DNA from: Bathynomus jamesi | Lineage: Eukaryota > Arthropoda > Malacostraca > Isopoda > Cirolanidae | Direction: 5' to 3' | Assembly: GCA_023014485.1 (NCBI GenBank) | Contig: JAJOZX010009082.1 | Coordinates: 1-64,000 of the forward strand | Length of the DNA: 64,000 bases | Position numbers and translations under genes: made by a program | Notes under the pieces: generated by a model | Told to the model about the DNA's origin: nothing | Database searches by the model: none | Seen by the model: the letters and a program-made list of their open reading frames with translations, nothing else | In this document: positions 57,332 through 64,000 of the stretch, piece by piece | Position numbering within the stretch: position 1 is the first letter of the stretch | Layout: every line of letters begins with the position of its first letter

Positions 57332-58105
57332 CAGGGTGTCCCATAAGTCCGGCATCATAGGAAAAATAATAAAAAAGGCAAAACAAAAGCTTTTATTTAC
57401 AGAATGTGCTCAATATGTCCACCATTTTTTCAATACACAAATTCAAACGTGATACCCAGTCAGCAAGCACACAGTGAATGATGTCAGGAGTAATGGTGTT
57501 ATATGCCCGAATAATGTGCTGCCGCAAATGTTCAACACACCTAAATTTCTCTGCATGTACCAGTGCTTTCAAGTGGCCCCAGAGATAAAAATCTAGTGGC
57601 GTGAGATCCGGACTTCTAGTTGGCCATTCCACAGGCCCTTGACATCCTATCCAATGACCAGGGAATTGTTGGTACAGGTATTCCCTTACTTGGGTGCTGT
57701 AATGTGCAGGAGCGCCATCTTGCTGGAACCATGTTGGGAAATTTCCTTCTTCGTTCAAGACACTGGGAAATGCTTCTTCCTTGAGCATACGTAGGTAGGT
57801 GCCTCCACTGACATGTTCATCGGAAAAGAGGGGGCCTATGATGCGATCCTTCCAAATGCCACACCATACCATCACCCAAGATGCACCTTGTTCCTTTGAA
57901 GAGGTATACCAGTGAGGGTTGTTTTGAGACCAGTAGCGGGTGTTCTGTCGATTTACTCACCATTTCCATAAAAAACAGCCTTGTCACTGAACAGAATGGT
58001 GGACGGGAAATTGGCATCCCGAGCATAAGAAAAATATGAATTATGGTTTGTGGAAATAGAAAAATATGAATTTCTCCTATGATGCCAGACTTATGGGACA
58101 CCCTG
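57332..58105 (-). mobile_element. mariner-like element of DD41D type, internally deleted
   Basis: CAGGGTGTCCCATAAGTCC and, at the right, ACTTATGGGACACCCTG are inverted ends with TA on both sides (57330-57331 and 58106-58107). CR1 copy A (around 10480) shows the empty target. At 774 bp it is shorter than a complete element because the N-terminal coding part is missing. Confidence 0.92.
57393..58030 (-). pseudogene. mariner-like transposase, catalytic core only
   Basis: Minus strand: ILFSDKAVF (first Asp) and NTRYWSQNNPHWYTSSKEQG in one frame, then a shift near 57875 and 160 open codons with VWCGIWKDRIIGPLF, WFQQDGAPAHYS (second Asp) and SPDLTPLDFYLWGHLK (third Asp). I count 41 residues between the second and third Asp, giving DD41D. 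The N-terminal DNA-binding domains are absent. It is non-autonomous and broken. Confidence 0.88.
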
Positions 58106-58480
58106 TATATAAGAAAAAGCAAGGGGCCCAATACAGAACCCTGAGGAATGCCACTCGCTACATTAGCCCAACATGACTCCACTCCATCAACGACCACCCT
58201 CTGTTTCCTACCTCGCAACCACTCTTCTATCCAATTTATTACTACACCCCTGATTCCATGAGCTTTAGTTTTCTCAATGAGTCTTTTGTGTGGTATGGTG
58301 TCAAATGCTTTTTGAAAATCTAAATACACTACATCAACCACCCAATGACTATTGTAAATGTCAACCACGCTTTGAAAAAATTCTAAAAGATTAGTTAAGC
58401 AAGATTTGTTTCGCCTAAAACCATGCTGCGTATTTCTAAGTTATGCAGTTCTAAGTGTTTGACTATACAATCCCTAATTA

Positions 58481-61070
58481 CACTGGTATGCATCAATTTT
58501 GCTGTCAAGGGTTTTGTAAGTGATTCTTATAGTGTGTTTCCTGCTGATTTCGAATCTGCAATCCGTTTTTCTCAATCAGCTCAGGTTATCCGGCTATGGC
58601 CTCATAAGTAAAATATAATTTTTCGTGATTTTGTCAAAGCGGAATTGGAACAGTAACATCTATCATCACTTGTTTCACTTGTATAATATCTTTTTTTACT
58701 TTTCAGGCATATAGATAAAATATTTCATAATGAATAGAGCGTGTAAAAATGATCCCAATAGATTCTGCTACATATGTGGGACGGTTACCATGCCAAATAA
58801 CCAGTCCCAAATCACTAAATTTGTGAAGACAATGTATAGAGCATACTTTGGAATTAAGCTAGGGGACCAGGACAAAAATTTCGCCCCTCATATGTGCTGC
58901 AAGACATGCATTGAAAATTTGAGAAGATGGAGCAAAGGCAGAGTGAAATCTTTGCCTTTTGGAATTCCCATGATTTGGAGAGAAAGAAAGGATCATGTGA
59001 CAGATTGCTATTTCTGCATGACAAACCTCCAAGGTGGGCTTATAAATTTATTTTTCTTAAATATTTTGAAATCCTCATGAAACGACATAATATTCACCAT
59101 ATATAGCATAATATTCACCATAATGGTAATCATACATTTACATATACATATTGTTATAGAAAATACATTTACACATGTCTGAATGCTTCTTCTATTTCAT
59201 ATGCAAGTTTTATATCCATGTTTCTGTGTTTCTATTTTCAGGAGTTAACAAGAAGAATAAACACATTGTTGTATACCCTGACATTCCTTCTGCTATGAGA
59301 CCTGTACCCCATGGTCCTAGAATTCCAATACCCGACCCACCTCAAACCCTGGACTTTGATGATTCTGATGATGAGTCAATGACCAATGCCAATGACCAGT
59401 CCCATTCGTATATACCTCAAAATACCGCTTCAAATGAGCCGAGGCCTCTCAACCAGGCCAAACTTAATGATCTTACCAGGGATTTAGGACTTTCCAAATT
59501 AGCTGCCGAGATCCTGGGCTCACGACTTCGAGAGGACAACTTGCTGGCTCCAGGAACAACATTCTCCTGGTATAGGAAATGAGAGGAAGAATTCTGCAAG
59601 TTTTTTGCAGTGCACGAAAATACCTCTTCCTTAGTGTACTGCTGCAATGTTGAGGGGCTAATCAAATCCTTGGGCCTGCCATATAATGCATCAGAATGGA
59701 GGCTATTTATAGACTCGTCTAAACGAAGTTTGAAAGCAGTACTTCTCAACATTGGGAATAGGGCTGCATCAGTCCCTGTAGCACATTCCGTACAACTTAC
59801 TGAGAGCTACGATAACATGAAAATTTTACTGGATGCTCTTGTATACGACCAACATAACTGGAGGATCTGTGGAGATTTGAAGGTAATACTAATATCATAA
59901 GTAAACTATTGCTATTGACTATGTTGTTTTTCCAAAGGTTATTTGAGAGCGTATAAGAACACTTAACTTCCCCACAGAAGTGATACAGTCCAATGCATAG
60001 ATTTTTTTATCTGATAGAACAAATTCTCTAAATTCTTTAAATATTTTCATTTTTTTTCAGATTGTGGCATTTGTATTGGGAATGCAAGGGGGATACACGA
60101 AATACCCATGTTTCCTCTGCAAATGGGATAGCCGAGCGGATGAGAAGCACTATGCACAGTGTGAATGGACATCCAGAGAGAATTTTGAACCTGGGTCGCA
60201 TAATGTCGTGTCAGTGCCCCTTGTACCACCAACAAAAATTTTGCTCCCACCACTTCATATTAAGCTGGGCTTGATGAAAAATTTCAGCAAATCAATGAAT
60301 AAGGAGGTTCAGCATTCCGATATCTCGAGAGTAAATTTCCTCATATATCTGATACTAAACTAAATGCTGGGGTTTTTGATGGTCCTCAAATTCGAACTTT
60401 GATCAAGGATACTCAGTTCAAAAACGCAATGACTCCAACTGAGAAGAATGCCTGGCAGGCATTCAAATCAGTTGTCACTGATTTTTTTGGCAAGTGTAGA
60501 AGTCCAGAATACGAGTCCATTGTCGAAAACTTGATGGAAGCTTTCAAAGTTCATGGGTCACACATGTCCATAAAAATGCACTTTTTGTGGCCCTACTTGG
60601 ACTATTTTCCTGAAAATTGCGGGGATTATAGTGAGGAACAGGGTGAATGATTTCACCAAGATATCAAAATAATGGAAGAGAGGTACCATGGAAACTGGGA
60701 TATCAATATGCTGGTGGACTGTTGCTGGTGTTTGAAGCGAGACGTGCCCGAAGAAAAACACAGACGGAAAGCCAAAAAAACTTCATTCCTTCCTCAATAA
60801 ACTTTTTTCCATATTCATTGTATGAATAAAAGTATTTATTCACACAATGTTTTCATTTTTCACGAGTGTTCTTATAATATTACTCGTATCTACAGTGTTT
60901 AAGCTAAAAAAATCAATAAAATTGGACTTATAATAAATGGTCAATAGAGAAAAAACCTGATCTGATTGAGGAAAACCAATGTCATTTTCGAATTCAGCAT
61001 GGTCGAATTATATAATATGAGTTGAAAAAACCCTCGCAGCAGACAAAAAAATTTCATATACATACCAGTG
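58481..61070 (+). mobile_element. CACTG-terminated DNA transposon with spliced gene, copy 2
   Basis: CACTGGTATG and CATACCAGTG begin the inverted repeats (about 130 bp, imperfect). A 3-bp duplication TTA flanks it (58478-58480 and 61071-61073). CR1 copy A (around 10863-10880) has the uninterrupted CCCTAATTATTGATTCC, which proves the 3-bp duplication and exact ends. Motifs such as CTCAATCAG and GAATTCGA/GAATTCAGCAT are shared with copy 1's repeats. Confidence 0.94.
58730..60800 (+). pseudogene. Transposase-like protein of the CACTG family, copy 2 (three exons, broken)
   Basis: Exon 1 (58730-59033) has CKNDPNRFCYICGTVTM, GIKLGDQDKNF, CCKTCIENLRRW and CYFCMTNLQG. A GT-AG intron runs 59034-59241. 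Exon 2 (59242-59882) has VPHGPRIPIP, LNDLTRDLGLSKLAAEILGS and FIDSSKRSLKAVLL, with TGA at 59581. An intron runs 59883-60060 (T-rich, TTTCAG). Exon 3 (60061-60800) has GMQGGYTKYPCFLCKWDSR, LPPLHIKLGLMKNF and CWCLKRDV, with a frameshift near 60307 and TGA at 60648. Intron positions match copy 1, so splicing is ancestral. Both stops stand where copy 1 or the motif suggests Arg (CGA). Confidence 0.88.
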
Positions 61071-62706
61071 TTATTGATTCCAGTAGCTTACCTACAACAG
61101 ATGTTAAACTGATTGGCCTATAATTTCCCGCTGCACCTTTATTGCCTTTCTTAAAGATAGGTGTTACGTTTGCTAACGAAATTATCTGGTACGCACTCCT
61201 CAGAAATAGATGCGTTAAAAATCTTTGTTAGTGGCACAACAATGCTATCTTTTAATTCTTTTAGTTGTATGGGATATATGGAATCTGGCCCTGGTGATTT
61301 ACGCATTTTCATTTTATCAATATACCATAGCGCATTACCCCTCCTTCACTAACCACAATATTATCCAAAATATTAACATTATCAAGAGGTATTATGTCTA
61401 TGACTGTAGGGATATTCGTTACATCTTCTATAGTAAAAACTGACGTAAAGAATTCATTTAGCAAGGTAGTCATTTCCTTATTTTCAGAAACTAGATCTCC
61501 ATTAACATTTTTCAACAGCCGCAAGACACTTTTTACTAGATTTCTATTGTTGATGTATTGAAAGAATTGCTTGGGGTTTTCTTTACCGTCATGAGCTATG
61601 GAGATTTCACTTTTTGCTTCATGCCTTAGAGATATGTAGTTCTTTCGTAACCACAAATTGTCTTTATCGCGCTTATGTTGCCTATAAGCCCGATTTCTAC
61701 TCTTTATAATGTCTCCTACTCTAGAAGTAAACCACAAGGGCCTGTTGTTTACTTTTGCATGCTTAATTTTGTATGGTACACATTCCTCATTTATAGTCCT
61801 AAATACTGTTTCAAACGATTCCCACATTAGTTTTGCGTTGGAGTTTCCCATTACATTTTCCCAATTGATGTGTGACAATTTATTTCAAAATTTACAAAAG
61901 TCTGTGTGCTGGAAGTTGGGAATTTTAGTCGAGTTAGCTGGTTTTGAGTGACTTACTGGGAGGACAAACTCTACCATATTGTGATCGCTATTGCTTAATG
62001 GTTTTATTACTTGAAGATCAGTAATTAGCCTATTATCCATAGTTATTACTAAATCTTAAATACTGTCCAACCTCGTAGGTTCCCCAACCTTTTGAATAAG
62101 AAAGCTATCCTCGAGAAAATTAACCTAACGATTACCTTCTGCATCTCCCTGCATTGTATCGTAATTCACGTTGGTGCAATTAAAGTCACCCATAACTAAA
62201 GCCTGCTCACTACCTATTATTCTCTTTAGTTCACGATATAATGCTTCATTCGTATCAGCTGCTTGATTAGGGGGCCTATATATAACCGCAAGAAGTAGTT
62301 TGACATCGTTCAATTTAAGTTCTGCTATAGTTGAATCTATTGGTTCTGGAATTGTGTGCTTTACTTCTGTAATGTTCGCAATATTATCTTTGATATACAA
62401 CATAGCACCACCACCTCACCTACCTATTCTGTTTTTAACAAAAAGTCTATAACCTCAAATTTGATACTCCCCTACAAAGTCACGTGTTTCTGTGCTAAGC
62501 CACGATTCATTTATCGCAATTAAATCAGTCTTTACAAGCAATTAAAGAAAAAAATTCATGTGTTTTATTTCGTAAGCTACGAGCATTTAAAAGGATAGAA
62601 CCTTCAAATTGTTTGTAATTGCGACACCTTCGCGAGTGCAGGGGAAATTTGTGGAATTTACACTGGGACCATTTGAGTTACGGCAGCATGAAAAGAAGAG
62701 ACAGTA

Positions 62707-63180
62707 TTATGAAAGTCTTCCTAAACACGCAGCTCCAACGTCATTAAGATGGAGTCCATCTCCAAGGAACAAGTCCCTCCTGCCATATAAACTATTCCAA
62801 AAATTCGCAAAATGCACTCGTTCCTGTTGGCAAAGAGACTTTAGGTTATTGTTAATATAGATTGCCTTGCTGTAGAAATTGTTACATTGGATAATTCGAG
62901 GAAGTATACCTGTTAAAACAATCTTACTAGAGCAATTAAAGGAAAAAACTAATAAGTCCCTGTACCTAGCCAGCAGCTCTTCCAATCTAGAATTTAAAAT
63001 GTTATTAGTACTGACATTGTTGCAGTGGGAGTTTTTCTCTTCCGACAAGTTACAATTTAGTCACCAACCAACAACATTAAATCTTTCACGAATAAGAGGG
63101 AAAAGGGGTACTCACTTTATAGTACCGGCACCCTACAACCTGCTGAGGCTTCTAGATGGTCTTGATGTTTCCTTTTGATC
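62707..63180 (-). pseudogene. CR1-like ORF1, C-terminal esterase-like (SGNH) domain
   Basis: 113 codons (63048-62707) include IVLTGILPR, INNNLKSLCQQERVHFANFW and GDGLHLNDVGAA. The last holds the Asp-x-x-His of SGNH/GDSL hydrolases and forms the end of the esterase domain known in ORF1 of some CR1 LINEs. More upstream text (VPAPYNL on the other strand marks the start) is decayed. Copy A lacks this part because it stops at the ORF1-ORF2 junction. Confidence 0.72.
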
Positions 63181-64000
63181 CACCATATATCACCCCTTCT
63201 CGATTGACACTCCCAACATGTGTGGTTTCTCTTGAAGTAAATGGTTCCTCAAAAACAAAGAGAACGATATTTGTGTAACACCCAGTTATCAAAAAAAATG
63301 TGTGTGGAATTACTTGAAGTAGAGTCTCAGCAATAATAAAAACGATATCAACTCACCCATTCTCTCTGCATTGTCAATTATATTGGCAACCATACAACTG
63401 AAATTAACAAGCAGTGTCCAGTTTATAACTATTTTTTATTTTTTTTGGTACAGCAATTACATATATACACAAAAGTTGAAGGTCAAGTCAGGAAAAAGTC
63501 AGAGAATGGGGTTAGAAAGGCAGAAAAACTCAAGAAAAGAGACAATCACAGTTAACAAAGATTCTACATATATATTATTATGTGTATTAATATGTACGTT
63601 CATGAATAACTTGCAATAAGCAAAGCGTGCAAAACATCTATGCACCACTGTAGGGTGTGTCAATTTGGGAGGTGAAAATTAATTTTTGCCAATTCCTTCA
63701 CTGAGGGGTTTTAAAAATGTTTTTGGATGTGAAGAATTCAAATCTGCTATTATTTTTGTGATTGCTCAACACTTAGCTTGGTAAATCTACGTTTGATTAA
63801 AAAGCACATAAATTGCTCTCGGGAAAACAACATTTATTAATTTTAGCTTCTCAAAATGTCAGGTAATGCTATAAAAATTTTAGTTTCTCTGCATAAAACA
63901 TATCCTAGTAATCATAAAACATCCTTGTAATCATAAAACATTAGAAAGTAATGACATTATTAAAAAAAAATATTTAAACAAGTTTCATCAAGTCTTGCTT
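63181..64000. other. No gene recognised; possible left end of another TAGGGTG element at 63651
   Basis: AT-rich sequence. TAGGGTGTGTCAATTTGGGA starts at 63651 and resembles the family's left termini, but no partner end lies in the window. I see nothing else that I can support. Confidence 0.4.

Larger units (their letters stand above)
56540..62560 (-). pseudogene. CR1-like ORF2, copy B, interrupted and broken
   Basis: Minus strand from 62560: decayed endonuclease (62403-62125, with VMGDFNCTNVNYD), then a linker (61878-61309, with SRNRAYRQHKRDKDN and NEFFTSVFTIEDVTN). The reverse transcriptase follows beyond the CACTG insertion (58368-58110, with YLDFQKAFDTIPH and [16 protein letters not shown]). 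Beyond the mariner come [10 protein letters not shown] (57290-57260) and the thumb to 56540 (LETRRLRGELIQVFKIMNG). It carries many stops and frameshifts besides the two insertions. Confidence 0.88.
55628..63180 (-). mobile_element. CR1-like LINE copy B, split by a mariner and a CACTG element
   Basis: 3' UTR 55628-56540, reverse transcriptase 56540-57331 and 58108-58480, then 61071-62650 (RT N-terminal part, linker and endonuclease) and 62707-63180 (end of ORF1). It matches copy A throughout, except for about 110 bp of 3' UTR (56366-56490) that copy A lacks. Insertions at 57332 and 58481 interrupt it at points where copy A is continuous. Confidence 0.9.

Overview
This is a eukaryotic window made almost entirely of transposable elements, many inserted into one another. 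The only host-gene sequence I recognise is two exons of a TM2-domain gene, TM2D3/almondex type (14925-15070 and 15730-15882). AT-richness, GT-AG introns, long (TA)n tracts, Tc1/mariner, hAT and Tigger-like elements, CR1- and jockey-like LINEs and a 5S-derived SINE indicate an invertebrate animal. An arthropod, perhaps a chelicerate or crustacean, is my best guess, but the sequence does not prove it.

Layout. 1-3078: a GC-rich DNA transposon with TAGGGTG termini, then 0.7 kb of (TA)n. 3801-12527: a minus-strand CR1-like LINE split by a 5.1-kb hAT element (4227-9320), which itself carries a complete Tc1 element with an intact transposase (4386-5780). 12586-13823: a hAT remnant and a Tigger-like non-autonomous element. 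13826-16629: host intron and exon sequence. 16630-16838: a SINE with a 5S rRNA-like head. 16855-27184: a second TAGGGTG element inflated to 10 kb by two hAT insertions. 27222-33978: a mariner fragment, a probable fourth TAGGGTG-family element, a CCCH-finger LINE and a 152-bp near-perfect palindrome. 33979-53967: one jockey-like LINE copy split by a CATGACTCC-terminated element (holding a 3.8-kb element with about 545-bp inverted repeats), a hAT (holding another CR1 copy), a CACTG-terminated transposon, a possible solo LTR, and a third TAGGGTG element (holding a 1.3-kb deletion derivative of the CATGACTCC element). 53968-63180: the 5' part of a second jockey-like LINE, then a second minus-strand CR1 copy split by a DD41D mariner and a second CACTG element. 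63181-64000: nothing recognised.

Many insertions are pinned by target-site duplications (TSDs) read directly from the sequence. Some are also confirmed by an uninterrupted copy of the target elsewhere in the window. The least familiar material is a set of transposase-like families I could not place firmly: the TAGGGTG family (8-bp TSD, PGxxHxxxW protein motif), the spliced CACTG family (3-bp TSD), the long-TIR family at 36544-40303, and the CATGACTCC family (8-bp TSD). Only the Tc1 transposase is a complete undamaged ORF. The long-TIR ORF is long but frameshifted at its end, and the rest are pseudogenes.
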